This document shows, in pieces, positions 16,843 to 25,614 of a stretch of DNA of 64,000 nucleotides. Source of the stretch: Devosia yakushimensis (lineage in GTDB: Bacteria > Pseudomonadota > Alphaproteobacteria > Rhizobiales > Devosiaceae); assembly GCF_030159855.1 (NCBI RefSeq), contig NZ_BSNG01000003.1, positions 1-64,000 on the forward strand. The letters are read 5' to 3'. Position 1 is the stretch's first letter. Every line of letters starts with the position of its first letter. The position numbers were made by a program, and so were the translations under genes. Under the pieces are notes generated by a model, which was not told where the DNA came from, made no database searches, and saw only the letters and a program-made list of their open reading frames with translations.

Positions 16843-17379
16843 ATGAGCCTAGATCGATCCATCCGGTGGCGCGGGCTCGACCCGGTGACCCTCGAGCATT
16901 GCCACGTCATCTCGACACCACGCGACACCCGCATTCGCGGCACCATTGTCACGCCCACCTACGGCCTCTTCTACCGGATCAAGCTCGACGATACCGAGCG
17001 GGTCCGCACCGCCAGGCTCGAGCGCACCGATGGGACTTTGCTTGAACTGTTTTCCGATGGCGCGGGCAATTGGTCGGACGACCGGGCCGAGCCGCTGCCC
17101 AATCTGGCTGGCTGTATCGACATCGATATCTGGCCCACCCCGCTGACCAATTCGCTGCCCATCTGGCGCAGCCAATGGACCATCGGTACCCCGCAGCGCT
17201 TCGCCATGGCCTGGATCGACGGGGACGAGATGACGGTGCAGCGCAACGAGCAGATCTATACCCAGCTCGATACCGGCCATTTCCGTTTCCAGGGCGCCAA
17301 TGGCTTTGAGCGTATCCTCGAGGTCGATGGTGACGGCCTCGTCGTCGACTATCCGGGCCTGTTTGCGCTGGCCTCCTAG
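16843..17379 (+). CDS. Putative glycolipid-binding family protein
   Basis: 178-residue soluble protein without signal peptide, resembling the putative glycolipid-binding family (PF06475): it opens with SIRWRGLDPVTLEHCHV, has repeated beta-strand-like segments and the LPNLAGCIDIDIWPTPLTNSLPI region typical of that family. The biochemical role is not established. It sits alone between the gap terminator and a small membrane protein gene and seems to be an insertion into the otherwise conserved gap-pgk order. Confidence 0.75.
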   Translation: MSLDRSIRWRGLDPVTLEHCHVISTPRDTRIRGTIVTPTYGLFYRIKLDDTERVRTARLERTDGTLLELFSDGAGNWSDDRAEPLPNLAGCIDIDIWPTPLTNSLPIWRSQWTIGTPQRFAMAWIDGDEMTVQRNEQIYTQLDTGHFRFQGANGFERILEVDGDGLVVDYPGLFALAS

Positions 17380-17447
17380 CGCCGTCATTGCAAAGTCATC
17401 AAATCAGCCCAGAATCGGCCTCGTTCATGTCGTTGGGGGCACCAGCC

Positions 17448-17738
17448 ATGTTCCAGATTATGCGGCACATTTTTGCGGGCCTGCCGGTCGCCTCGGTCTT
17501 GATCGGCTTTGCCGGACAACCGGCCGTGCTGGCGGTGCCGCCGGCGCTGACGGCCGGCTTCGTGCTGATCCGGGACCGCATCATCCGCCGCCGTGTCGGT
17601 CTCGCGGCATGGCCCAGCGATGGCTTTGCCCGTCACGTCTTGGTCGACGATCTGGGCTGGCTGCTGTTTCTGACGCTGGCCGGTCTGCCCCTTTTCTTCC
17701 TCGGAACCCTGCTGCGCGGCATGGTCGGCGGCGCCTGA
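17448..17738 (+). CDS. Small hypothetical membrane protein
   Basis: 96-residue protein with two clear hydrophobic segments (about residues 12-37 and 68-90) separated by a basic loop (RDRIIRRRV). I do not recognise a family. The ATG preceded by GGGGG is used as start; an earlier in-frame ATG would add 7 residues. It lies just upstream of pgk and in the same direction. Confidence 0.6.
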   Translation: MFQIMRHIFAGLPVASVLIGFAGQPAVLAVPPALTAGFVLIRDRIIRRRVGLAAWPSDGFARHVLVDDLGWLLFLTLAGLPLFFLGTLLRGMVGGA

Positions 17739-17821
17739 CGCCGCAGATTTTTGCCGTCCCGGCTTCCCCCTCCTCGCCCGCTCTGCTACGCCACGGCTGA
17801 TACTTGCCCGGAGGCCCGACT

Positions 17822-19024
17822 GTGACCGCAACCTTCAAGACCCTCGACGAACTCGACCTGACCAACAAGCGCGTATTGCTGCGGGCCGACCTCAACGTTC
17901 CGGTCGCCGATGGCAAGGTCACTGACGCAACCCGCATCGAGCGGCTGGTGCCCACCATCCGCGAAATCGTCAAGCATGACGGCAAGGCCATCCTGCTCAG
18001 CCATTTCGGCCGGCCCAAGGGGAAGGTTGATCCCGAATTCTCCCTGGAACAGGTTTGCTCGGCCATTGCCGACGAAACCGGCCATCCCGTGGGCTTTGTC
18101 GCCACCGACTGGACCGATGTGAGCGCCGCCAAAAAGGCGATCGACGAGGCGCCCGCCGGCGCCGTCCTGGTGCTGGAAAACACCCGCTTCCACCCCGGCG
18201 AGGAAGCCAATGATGTCGAACTGGCCCAGCGCATGGCCAGCCTCGGCGACGTCTATGTCAACGACGCCTTCTCGGCCGCCCACCGCGCCCATGCTTCGAC
18301 CGAAGCGCTGGCGCACCTGCTGCCGGCTGCGGCGGGCCTCGCCATGCAGGCCGAACTCGAAGCGCTCGAAGCGGGCCTGGGCAAGCCCAAAAAGCCGGTT
18401 ATCGCCGTGGTCGGCGGCGCCAAGGTCTCCTCCAAGATCGACCTGCTCGAAAACCTCGTCACCAAGGTCGACGGCCTGGTCATCGGCGGCGGCATGGCCA
18501 ATACTTTCCTGCATGCCCAGGGCCATGGCGTCGGCAAGTCACTGGCCGAAAAGGACCTGGCGGAAACCGCCTTGCGCATCATGGACAAGGCCGACAAGGC
18601 CAGCTGCGCCATCATCCTGCCCATCGACGCCGTCGTCGCCTGGCACTTCAAGGCCGATGCGCCTTCCCGCCTCTATGGCGTCGACGCCATCGATCCCGAT
18701 GGCATGATCCTCGATATCGGCCCTTCCTCGGTCGAGCGCATCAAGGGCGCGATCGATGAAGCCCATACCGTGGTCTGGAACGGCCCGATGGGCGCTTTCG
18801 AAATGAACCCCTTCGATGCCGGCACCGTCGCCATTGCCAAATATGCCGCCGAGCGCACCCATGCCGGCAAGCTGATCTCGGTCGCCGGCGGCGGCGACAC
18901 CGTGTCGGCCCTCGCCCATGCGGGCGTCAAGGACGCTTTCACCTATGTTTCCACGGCCGGCGGCGCCTTCCTCGAATGGATGGAAGGCAAGCCTCTGCCC
19001 GGCGTCGAAGCACTGAAGAAATAA
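17822..19024 (+). CDS. pgk: Phosphoglycerate kinase
   Basis: Transfers phosphate between 1,3-bisphosphoglycerate and ADP. The 400-residue product has the N-terminal VLLRADLNVPV, SHFGRPKG, ENTRFHPGEE, the hinge region VVGGAKVSSK, GGGMANTFL and the C-terminal VAGGGDTVSAL. The GTG start is fixed by GGAGG 6-10 bases upstream and by alignment of the first motif. Normal family length. Confidence 0.97.
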   Translation: MTATFKTLDELDLTNKRVLLRADLNVPVADGKVTDATRIERLVPTIREIVKHDGKAILLSHFGRPKGKVDPEFSLEQVCSAIADETGHPVGFVATDWTDVSAAKKAIDEAPAGAVLVLENTRFHPGEEANDVELAQRMASLGDVYVNDAFSAAHRAHASTEALAHLLPAAAGLAMQAELEALEAGLGKPKKPVIAVVGGAKVSSKIDLLENLVTKVDGLVIGGGMANTFLHAQGHGVGKSLAEKDLAETALRIMDKADKASCAIILPIDAVVAWHFKADAPSRLYGVDAIDPDGMILDIGPSSVERIKGAIDEAHTVVWNGPMGAFEMNPFDAGTVAIAKYAAERTHAGKLISVAGGGDTVSALAHAGVKDAFTYVSTAGGAFLEWMEGKPLPGVEALKK

Positions 19025-19029
19025 AGTCA

Positions 19030-19539
19030 TTGCAGCAGTTTACGGTCGCACCAATCCTGACCACCGAACGCCTCACGCTGCGCCCGCAAAGACGCAGCGA
19101 CTTCGACTTGCTGGTTGAACTCTATACGACGGATCGCTCGCGCTTTGTCGGCGGTTACAGGTCCAGGGCTGAGGTTTGGCGCGACTTCATGAACTCAGCG
19201 GGCCATTGGCCCATTCTTGGCATGGGCGGCTGGGCTATCGATATTTCAGCCACCGGCCAATGCATTGGCGAAGTTGCCATATGCCAGCCTCCCGAATATC
19301 CCGAGATCGAAATCGGCTGGGTGCTGTTCGATGGCTTTGAAGGCAAGGGCTTTGCCTTCGAGGCAGCGACTGCCGCTCGGGACTGGGCGCGCGACACGCT
19401 CCGCGCAACGAGCCTGGTCTCCTATATCGACCCCGACAATGCTCCCTCGATCAAACTCGCCCAGCGGCTAGGTGGCCAATTGGACAAAGCGGCCGCAACG
19501 CCAAACGGCGATGCGTGTCTCGTGTTTCGCTATTGGTAA
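19030..19539 (+). CDS. GNAT family N-acetyltransferase (RimJ/RimL-like)
   Basis: Acetyl-CoA-dependent acetyltransferase. It has the RimL-like start LTTERLTLRPQRRSDFDLLV, the pattern EIGWVLFDGFEGKGFAFEAA for acetyl-CoA binding and the closing SLVSYIDPDNAPSIKLAQRLG. About 169 residues from a TTG codon 5 bases after the pgk stop; no ATG or GTG fits, so the start is uncertain. Substrate unknown. Located between pgk and a toxin-antitoxin module. Confidence 0.85.
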   Translation: MQQFTVAPILTTERLTLRPQRRSDFDLLVELYTTDRSRFVGGYRSRAEVWRDFMNSAGHWPILGMGGWAIDISATGQCIGEVAICQPPEYPEIEIGWVLFDGFEGKGFAFEAATAARDWARDTLRATSLVSYIDPDNAPSIKLAQRLGGQLDKAAATPNGDACLVFRYW

Positions 19540-19545
19540 CCTCGA

Positions 19546-19571
19546 CAATGTAATGCAGATGCATTACATTG
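19546..19571. promoter_or_regulatory. Perfect palindromic operator of the relB-type module
   Basis: CAATGTAATGCA and its exact complement, separated by GA, lie 20-45 bases before the antitoxin start. The 12-base perfect arms, and the ATGCATTACAT core reminiscent of other RelB/DinJ-controlled promoters, suggest the autoregulatory site of the module. Confidence 0.75.
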
Positions 19572-19590
19572 TCCGCAAAGGAGCTTTCTC

Positions 19591-19893
19591 ATGGCGGCGA
19601 ACGCACTCATCCAGACTCGCATTGATGCCGACATCAAGGATCGTGCAACGGCAGTTCTCGACACTATGGGTTTGACCGTCTCCGATGCGGTGCGGATTCT
19701 GCTGACGCGTGTTGCCAATGAAGGCGCACTACCGGCGGGCCTCACCACCGACCCCGACGCTTATGACAAATGGTTCCGCGCGAAAGTGCAGGAAGCCCTG
19801 GATGACCCGCATCCAGGGTATTCCTCAGAAGAAGTAGAAGCATTTTTCGCTGAGAAACGAGCGGCAACGCTGCGTGCGCTCAGCACGAAATGA
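19591..19893 (+). CDS. RelB/DinJ family antitoxin
   Basis: 100-residue antitoxin. The N-terminal half (ALIQTRIDADIKDRATAVLDTMGLTVSDAVRILLTRVANEG) is the RelB/DinJ ribbon-helix-helix domain; the acidic C-terminal part would bind the toxin. It overlaps the toxin gene by 4 bases (ATGA), as usual for such pairs, and has GGAGC as ribosome site. Probably binds the palindrome directly upstream. Confidence 0.92.
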   Translation: MAANALIQTRIDADIKDRATAVLDTMGLTVSDAVRILLTRVANEGALPAGLTTDPDAYDKWFRAKVQEALDDPHPGYSSEEVEAFFAEKRAATLRALSTK

Positions 19894-20174
19894 AGCTGCG
19901 GTGGACGAAGGCTGCTAGGCGGGACCGCGAACTCATTTATGCCTATGTCGAAGTCAGCAATCCGGCTGCCGCGTTGCAGCTTGACGAGCGGTTTCAGGAA
20001 CGCGCTGATCAACTAAGGCAGCTTCCTGGCCTGGGACGAGTGGGGCGTGTGCCGGGAACGCGCGAGCTTTCGATTGCCGGAAGCAGCTACATGTTCGTCT
20101 ATCGGGTGCAGTCCGACCATGTCTGGGTGCTTCGGATCATGCATACCGCCCGCGTCTGGCCGGAGCCGGACTAA
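19890..20174 (+). CDS. RelE/ParE superfamily toxin
   Basis: 94-residue toxin of the RelE/ParE fold: MKLRWTKAARRDRELIYAYV, LPGLGRVGRVPGTRELSI, FVYRVQSDHVWVLRIMHTAR. Whether it cleaves mRNA on the ribosome (RelE) or targets gyrase (ParE) cannot be decided; the sequence style is closer to the ParE side of the family although the antitoxin is RelB/DinJ-like. Intact, in contrast to the parE remnant near 9.7 kb. Confidence 0.9.
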   Translation: MKLRWTKAARRDRELIYAYVEVSNPAAALQLDERFQERADQLRQLPGLGRVGRVPGTRELSIAGSSYMFVYRVQSDHVWVLRIMHTARVWPEPD

Positions 20175-20297
20175 TCCGCCATTGGTGAGTTAATCTACCA
20201 TACAAGATACACCTTTCGTCTTATAACCCTAGGTCTAATCGAACTGCGGAAAACGAAAGTCTAATCTGCCTCGAAATTCACCCTCCGAGGCTTATCC

Positions 20298-21326
20298 ATG
20301 ACGAAGTCGCTGAATGCCATCGCCCAGAAATTGATGGAGCCCGGCAAGGGCATCCTGGCCGCCGACGAGTCCGAAGGCACCATTGCCAAGCGCTTCGCCA
20401 AGATCAACCTGCCCAATTCGCTCGATCTGCGCCGCGACTATCGCGAAATGCTGTTCCGCTCGACCGGCGCGATGACCAATTACATTTCCGGCGTGATCCT
20501 GACCGAGGAAACCCTCGAGCAATCAGCCGCCGATGGCACGGCCTTCCGCGCCATTCTGGCCGATGCCGATGTCATTCCCGGCATCAAGGTTGATCGCGGC
20601 GCCTTCCCCATGCCCGGTGACAGCGGCGAAAAGATCACCGAGGGTCTCGATGGCCTGCGCCAACGCCTGGCCCGTTATGCCGGCCTCGGCGCCGGCTTTG
20701 CCAAGTGGCGCGCCGTCATCACCATCAACGATATCGCTCCCACCCGTAACAATATCCGCGCCAATGCCCATTCGCTGGCCCGCTATGCCATTCTCTGCCA
20801 GGAGGCCGGCATCGTGCCGGTAGTCGAGCCCGAAGTCGTTGGCGATGGCGAACCGGGCAATCATTCAATGGAGCGTTGCGCCACGGTGACGGGCGAAGTG
20901 CTGGAAAACGTCTTCAAAGAGCTGCGCCTGGCCGGCGTTGATCTTTCCGGCATGCTGCTCAAGCCCAATATGGTGCTGCCGGGCATCAATTCGCGCGAAC
21001 GCCCTTCGGTGCAGGACGTCGCCAAGCGCACTGTCGAGGTGCTGCGCGAACATGTTCCGGCTGCCGTGCCGGGCATCGCCTTCCTCTCCGGCGGCCAGAC
21101 CGATGAAGAAGCCACAGCCCACCTTTCCGCGATGAACCAGATTGGCGGGAAACCCTGGCCGCTGACCTTCTCCTACGGCCGCGCATTGCAGAATGTGGCA
21201 CTGCGGACCTGGGCCGGCCGTCGCGAGAATTTCCCCCAGGCACAAGCCGCCTTCACCCATCGCGCCCATATGAATTCCCTGGCCGCCCTGGGCACCTGGA
21301 CCGGTGAACTGGACCGCGCAGCCTAA
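20298..21326 (+). CDS. fba: Class I fructose-bisphosphate aldolase
   Basis: Schiff-base aldolase, metal-independent, of the type shared with eukaryotes. The 342-residue product has GKGILAADESEGTIAKRF near the N-terminus, KWRAVITI, VEPEV, the Schiff-base lysine in MLLKPNMVLPG and LSGGQTDEEATAHL. It is separated from pgk by the GNAT and toxin-antitoxin genes, which probably arrived later, and is followed by a terminator. Confidence 0.97.
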   Translation: MTKSLNAIAQKLMEPGKGILAADESEGTIAKRFAKINLPNSLDLRRDYREMLFRSTGAMTNYISGVILTEETLEQSAADGTAFRAILADADVIPGIKVDRGAFPMPGDSGEKITEGLDGLRQRLARYAGLGAGFAKWRAVITINDIAPTRNNIRANAHSLARYAILCQEAGIVPVVEPEVVGDGEPGNHSMERCATVTGEVLENVFKELRLAGVDLSGMLLKPNMVLPGINSRERPSVQDVAKRTVEVLREHVPAAVPGIAFLSGGQTDEEATAHLSAMNQIGGKPWPLTFSYGRALQNVALRTWAGRRENFPQAQAAFTHRAHMNSLAALGTWTGELDRAA

Positions 21327-21376
21327 CAACGGGCTGTCCTATAGAGCTCCCTGCGGCGTAGCGATCTTACGCCTCC

Positions 21377-21412
21377 AATGCGCGCCTCCCTCCCGGGGCG
21401 CGCATTTCCTTT
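21377..21412 (+). terminator. Intrinsic terminator after fba
   Basis: Ten-base perfect arms (AATGCGCGCC and its complement) around a 10-base loop, followed by TCCTTT, about 50 bases after the fba stop. Confidence 0.75.
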
Positions 21413-21507
21413 GCGCGAGCCATGCCACTTCGCCTATTGCAAGAGCCGTCCCTTTTGTCGCCAAAATGGCGGTTTAGTGAGCACGCGCGTCGAGTATCCG
21501 GAAGCCC

Positions 21508-22104
21508 ATGGCCCCTCAGCTTTATCTCATCACCCCCGCTGCCGCCGATCCGGAAAGCTTTCCCGCTCTCCTGATGGCCACATTGAGCGCCGCCGAAGTT
21601 GCCGCGTTATTGGTACGCCGTGGCGGGCAGGACGATGCGGCCTATGCGGCACTCGCTCAGAAGATCGTCAATATCGGCCAGGGCGCCGGCTGCGCCGTGC
21701 TGGTGGAAAACGATGTGGCGCTCGCCAAGAAGATTGGCGCCGACGGCGTGCATGTGACCACCGGCAGCAAGGATGTGCAGGCCGCCATCACGGCGCTCAA
21801 GCCCGCCGCCATTGTCGGCGCTGGCGACCTGCATAGCCGGCACGACGCCATGACCATGGGCGAGCTCGGCGTCGACTATGTGTTCTTTGGGCCGCTCGAT
21901 GGCCCGGCCAGCGCCGCGGCCGCCGATCTGGCGCAATGGTGGGCCGAGACCTTCGAAATACCGGCCACGTTCAGCGATCCGGCCGCCACCAGCGGCGAGC
22001 ATCATGGCGCCGAATTCCTCGCCCTTTCGACCAGCATCTGGTCTGCCCCTTCTCCGGCCGCGGCCCTTGCCGCGATCGCCGCTTCGTTCGAGGAAACTGC
22101 ATGA
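21508..22104 (+). CDS. Thiamine-phosphate-synthase-like protein (ThiE family)
   Basis: 198-residue TIM-barrel protein of the ThiE/TenI family. It begins PQLYLITPAAADPESF, and has LVENDVALAKKIGADGVHVT, matching the conserved second half-barrel motif, and VDYVFFGPLDGP. Several pyrophosphate-binding residues of true ThiE are not obvious, there is no thiamine operon or TPP riboswitch around it, and the gene is coupled to a SEL1 protein. It may be a paralogue with another role rather than the thiamine biosynthetic enzyme. Confidence 0.7.
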   Translation: MAPQLYLITPAAADPESFPALLMATLSAAEVAALLVRRGGQDDAAYAALAQKIVNIGQGAGCAVLVENDVALAKKIGADGVHVTTGSKDVQAAITALKPAAIVGAGDLHSRHDAMTMGELGVDYVFFGPLDGPASAAAADLAQWWAETFEIPATFSDPAATSGEHHGAEFLALSTSIWSAPSPAAALAAIAASFEETA

Positions 22105-23183
22105 TCCGGCTGCTCCCTGCCATTGCCCTGCTGCTGGCTCTTGCCCCGTTACCTGCCCTGGCGCAGGAGGAAGCGGCCGAAACCATCAGCTCCGAAATCT
22201 TCGGGCCTCGTGCCAATGTCGACTACGCCTTCGGCGCTTTCCAGCGCGGCTATTTCCTGACCGCCCTCGAATATGCGCTGCCGCGTGCCGAGAAGGGTGA
22301 TGCCCCCGCCCAGACGCTGATCGCCGAGATCTATGCCAAGGGCCTGGGCGTGGCCCAGAACGATGAGCGCGCCGCCAGCTGGTACCAGCTGGCCGTCAAC
22401 AATGGCGGTGTGCTCGCCATGTTCGAGCTGGCTCTCTACTACCAGGACGGGATCGGGGTTCCCAAAAACCGCGCCCGTGCCGCCGACCTGTTCAAAAAGG
22501 CGGCCGAGGGCGGCTATATCCCGGCCAAATACAACATGGCCCTGCTCCATGTTGAGGGCATCTACGCCTCCCCCAGCCTCACCGAGGCCGCCAGCCTGAT
22601 GAAAGAGGCCGCCGACGCCGAATTGCCCGAGGCGCAATATGACTATGGCACAATGCTGATCGAAGGCGCGGGGCTCGCGCCCAATGACGTCGAAGGCGCC
22701 AAATATATCAAGCTCGCCGCCGAACAGGACCTCATCGCCGCCCAGATCGATTATGCGACCCTGCTCTATCTCGGCCAGGGCGTCGAACAGAATATCGAAG
22801 AAGCGGCGAGCTGGTATGGGCGGGCCGCCGACGCGGGGAATGCCGTGGCACAGAACCGTTACGCCAAGCTGCTGGCGGTTGGTGAAGGCCTGCCGCTAAG
22901 TCTTGAGGACGCTGCCATGTGGCGTGCTCTGGCACGGCGCCAGGGGCTTTCCGATCCATCGCTCGACCGGCTGCTGGTGTCCATACCGGCCGATGAATTG
23001 GCCAAGGCGGAGGAGCGCGCGCGCTTCTGGCCGACAACGCCACCGACGGCCGAGACCATCGCTACCATTCCCACCACCACGCCGCCACCGGCGCCCAGCG
23101 AACCCGTCTTGCCAGCGCCCACCGATGCCGGAGAAGCGCCGGTCGCGCCCGCCGATCAGGTGACGCCACCGCAAGACCCTTGA
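22101..23183 (+). CDS. Secreted SEL1-repeat (TPR-like) protein
   Basis: 360-residue periplasmic protein with a signal peptide (cleavage after ALAQ, near residue 22), followed by about six SEL1 repeats with the pattern A..WY..AA..G...A...LA..Y..G.GV (residues 45-280), and a Pro/Thr-rich C-terminal tail of about 60 residues (PTTPPTAETIATIP...). SEL1 proteins are scaffolds for protein-protein contacts. The ATG overlaps the stop of the ThiE-like gene by 4 bases. Partner unknown. Confidence 0.9.
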   Translation: MIRLLPAIALLLALAPLPALAQEEAAETISSEIFGPRANVDYAFGAFQRGYFLTALEYALPRAEKGDAPAQTLIAEIYAKGLGVAQNDERAASWYQLAVNNGGVLAMFELALYYQDGIGVPKNRARAADLFKKAAEGGYIPAKYNMALLHVEGIYASPSLTEAASLMKEAADAELPEAQYDYGTMLIEGAGLAPNDVEGAKYIKLAAEQDLIAAQIDYATLLYLGQGVEQNIEEAASWYGRAADAGNAVAQNRYAKLLAVGEGLPLSLEDAAMWRALARRQGLSDPSLDRLLVSIPADELAKAEERARFWPTTPPTAETIATIPTTTPPPAPSEPVLPAPTDAGEAPVAPADQVTPPQDP

Positions 23184-23368
23184 ACCTTTGGGCATTCTGG
23201 GGCAATAAGCCCGCCACACACGAATGAAGCGCTGCAGGCCGTTATCCGGCCTCATGTCGAGCATGTCGCGGACCGCAAGGGCACAACACCGCCCGGCCCT
23301 GTCCTTCCGGCAAGCCCAGGATGAGGTTGTTGCCGGCGGCCGCTGCCCACCGCGAGAAAAAACTCCCA

Positions 23369-23935
23369 ATGGCCAAGATCAACGGCAACGAAATCCGCCC
23401 CGGCTTCGTCATCAATCACCAGGACCGGCTCTGGGTCGCCGTCAAGGTCGATCACGTCAAGCCTGGCAAGGGCGGCGCCTATGCCCAGGTCGAGCTCAAG
23501 GCCATCCTGACCGGCACCAAGCTCAATGAGCGCTTCCGCTCGGCCGAGACGGTGGAACAGGTCGAACTCGAATTCCGCGACTTCACCTATCTCTACGAGC
23601 AGGGCGATCAGTTGGTCTTCATGGACCAGAACAGCTATGAGCAGGTGGAACTGGACAAGGAATTTGTCGGCGAACGCGCCGCCTTCCTCCAGGACGGCAT
23701 GAAGATCACGCTCGAAATGCACGAAGACACCCCGCTCGGCGTGCGCTTCCCGCCCAATGTGGTGCTTGAAGTCATCGAGGCCGACCCGGTGGTCAAGGGC
23801 CAGACCGCGGCCAATTCGTTCAAGCCCGCCAAGGTGTCCAATGGGTTGCGGGTCATGGTGCCCCCCTTCATCGCGGTCGGCGAACGCATCGTGGTCGATA
23901 CGGCCGAAGCCACCTATATGCGCCGGGCGGACTGA
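23369..23935 (+). CDS. efp: Translation elongation factor P
   Basis: Relieves ribosome stalling at polyproline. The 188-residue product has the KOW-like N-terminal domain with KPGKGGAYAQVELK; Lys34 at the tip is the position modified in many bacteria. OB domains follow (ETVEQVELEFRDFTYLYEQGD; GLRVMVPPFIAVGERIVVDT). The ATG in CCCAATGGCC is used; the frame is open a little upstream. No EpmA/EpmB gene is in the window. Next gene starts 2 bases after its stop. Confidence 0.97.
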   Translation: MAKINGNEIRPGFVINHQDRLWVAVKVDHVKPGKGGAYAQVELKAILTGTKLNERFRSAETVEQVELEFRDFTYLYEQGDQLVFMDQNSYEQVELDKEFVGERAAFLQDGMKITLEMHEDTPLGVRFPPNVVLEVIEADPVVKGQTAANSFKPAKVSNGLRVMVPPFIAVGERIVVDTAEATYMRRAD

Positions 23936-23937
23936 TC

Positions 23938-24732
23938 ATGGCCCGTTCAGCTCTTCTCAACGTCATGGTCGGCGCCGCTCTCAAGGCCGGCCGTTCGCTC
24001 ACCAAGGATTTTGCCGAAGTCGAAAACCTGCAGGTGTCCCGCAAGGGGCCGGCAGACTTCGTCTCAAAGGCCGACCTGCGCGCCGAACAGATCGTCTTCG
24101 ACGAACTCAAAAAGGCCCGCCCCACCTATGCTTTCCTGATGGAAGAAGGCGGAGAAGTCGCCGGCACCGATGGCCAGCACCGCTGGATCATCGATCCGCT
24201 CGACGGCACCACCAATTTCCTGCACTCGATCCCGCTATTTGCCGTGGCAATCGCCCTTGAACGCGCCAACGAGATCGTCGCCTCGGTGATATACAATCCC
24301 GTGCTGGACGAGCTCTACACCGCCGAAAAGGGTGGCGGCACCTGGGTCAACGATCGCCGCCGCCTGCGCATTGGCGGTCGTCGGCACCTCGCCGATGCCG
24401 TGGTCTGCACCGGCATCAAGACGCAGGGCACCGCCAACGACACGCTGCAACTGCGCCAGCTCGCCGCCATCAATCCAGCCGTTGCCGGCATCCGCCGCTC
24501 CGGCTCGATCTCCATGGACCTGGCCTGGCTGGCCGCCGGCCGTTACGATGCGGTCTGGGAAGCGGGTCTGGCCCCCTGGGACGTGGCCCCGGGCCTGCTC
24601 ATGGTCAAGGAAGCCGGTGGCACCGTTACCGATTTCGCCGGCAGCCCCGGCTCGATCTGGAACGGCCAGGTGGTTGCGGGCAATGAAGCCCTGCACGCCG
24701 CCCTGCTCAAGCAGCTCAAGCCGATCCAGTAG
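23938..24732 (+). CDS. suhB: Inositol-1-monophosphatase family protein (SuhB-like)
   Basis: Mg-dependent phosphatase of the IMPase family. The 264-residue product has all metal motifs: MEEGGEV, WIIDPLDGTTNFLHSIP (DPxDGTxN), and WDVAPGLLMVKEAGG. In the alphaproteobacterial setting it follows efp. The real substrate may be inositol phosphate or another sugar phosphate; as SuhB it can also affect RNA processing in E. coli. Two bases separate it from efp, so they are likely co-transcribed. Confidence 0.93.
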   Translation: MARSALLNVMVGAALKAGRSLTKDFAEVENLQVSRKGPADFVSKADLRAEQIVFDELKKARPTYAFLMEEGGEVAGTDGQHRWIIDPLDGTTNFLHSIPLFAVAIALERANEIVASVIYNPVLDELYTAEKGGGTWVNDRRRLRIGGRRHLADAVVCTGIKTQGTANDTLQLRQLAAINPAVAGIRRSGSISMDLAWLAAGRYDAVWEAGLAPWDVAPGLLMVKEAGGTVTDFAGSPGSIWNGQVVAGNEALHAALLKQLKPIQ

Positions 24733-24740
24733 CCTGTCGC

Positions 24741-25454
24741 TCAACCGAGCGGCAGCAATTCCTCGAACCAGTTCATATCCTCAAAACTGCAGAAGGCCGG
24801 TGCGCGCAATTGCAGCACCGGCGCCTGCACGCGGATCATGGCCAGCACGTCATCGAGCATATCCTGCCATTCCGGCAGCGCCCCATCGTCGAGCCAGTCG
24901 ATGAGATAGGCAAAGGTGATGTGGAATATGTAGCTGTCGTGATCGGGATGCCGATAGCCCAGCAGGGCCGCCAGATCATTGCGCCAGCCGGCCATGGCGC
25001 GGCGGTCGGCCTCGGTAATGCCCGCGACCACCAGCCCCGTCGGAACCGCGCCGATCACCTCCACGGCAAAGGGTGCGCCACCGGAATATGGCGCCAGCCG
25101 CTCGAGCATAAGCTCGGTCATGACATCGACCGGCGCATCCAGCGGCACGCCATCGGGCCAATAGGTGCGCGCTCTATTGCCTTCGAGAATGCCCTGAAAC
25201 AGCGTCATATGCAGGCTTTCGGGTGCGGTGAAGGCCAATTGCCGTGCCTGTGGCATGGCGAGATATCGCTGACGCGCGGCGCGCAGCACCCGTTCGGTAT
25301 CCGTGCCCTCCTGCAGATGGCACACCACGGTATTGCCCCGCTCCGGCAGAAAAATGCCGTCGCGATTATAGCGTGTTCCCAGATGGCGTGGCGCGACCGG
25401 CTGCTGGCTGCGGGAAAACATCTGCAATTGGGGAGAAATCATGGCCATCGACAT
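24741..25454 (-). CDS. DUF1868 protein, 2H phosphoesterase-like
   Basis: 237-residue protein with two HxT/S motifs, HMTLFQG (first third of the central domain) and HITFAYL, the signature of the 2H phosphoesterase superfamily that includes 2'-5' RNA ligases and cyclic phosphodiesterases. It also has the DUF1868 landmarks LGTRYNRDGIFLPERGNTVVCHL. Convergent with the suhB-like gene (8 bases between). No signal peptide. Substrate unknown. Confidence 0.85.
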   Translation of the reverse strand: MSMAMISPQLQMFSRSQQPVAPRHLGTRYNRDGIFLPERGNTVVCHLQEGTDTERVLRAARQRYLAMPQARQLAFTAPESLHMTLFQGILEGNRARTYWPDGVPLDAPVDVMTELMLERLAPYSGGAPFAVEVIGAVPTGLVVAGITEADRRAMAGWRNDLAALLGYRHPDHDSYIFHITFAYLIDWLDDGALPEWQDMLDDVLAMIRVQAPVLQLRAPAFCSFEDMNWFEELLPLG

Positions 25455-25614
25455 GGCAGGCTCCGGGAAAGATCGGTTCGGCACAGCGCTACGCGCCCTA
25501 AACGAAACCTCTGTGACAGCTGTGCCCGCACACAAACCTTTGTCATTGCCCTGCCACGCGGCACTGACTAGTCTTGGTGGTGATTTGCGCGCGTGAGGCA
25601 AGGTTCAGGCAAAG

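Noticed and set aside
21327..21507. TPP riboswitch before the ThiE-like gene
   Set aside because: The gap contains the fba terminator but no CUGAGA-like or other TPP aptamer core.
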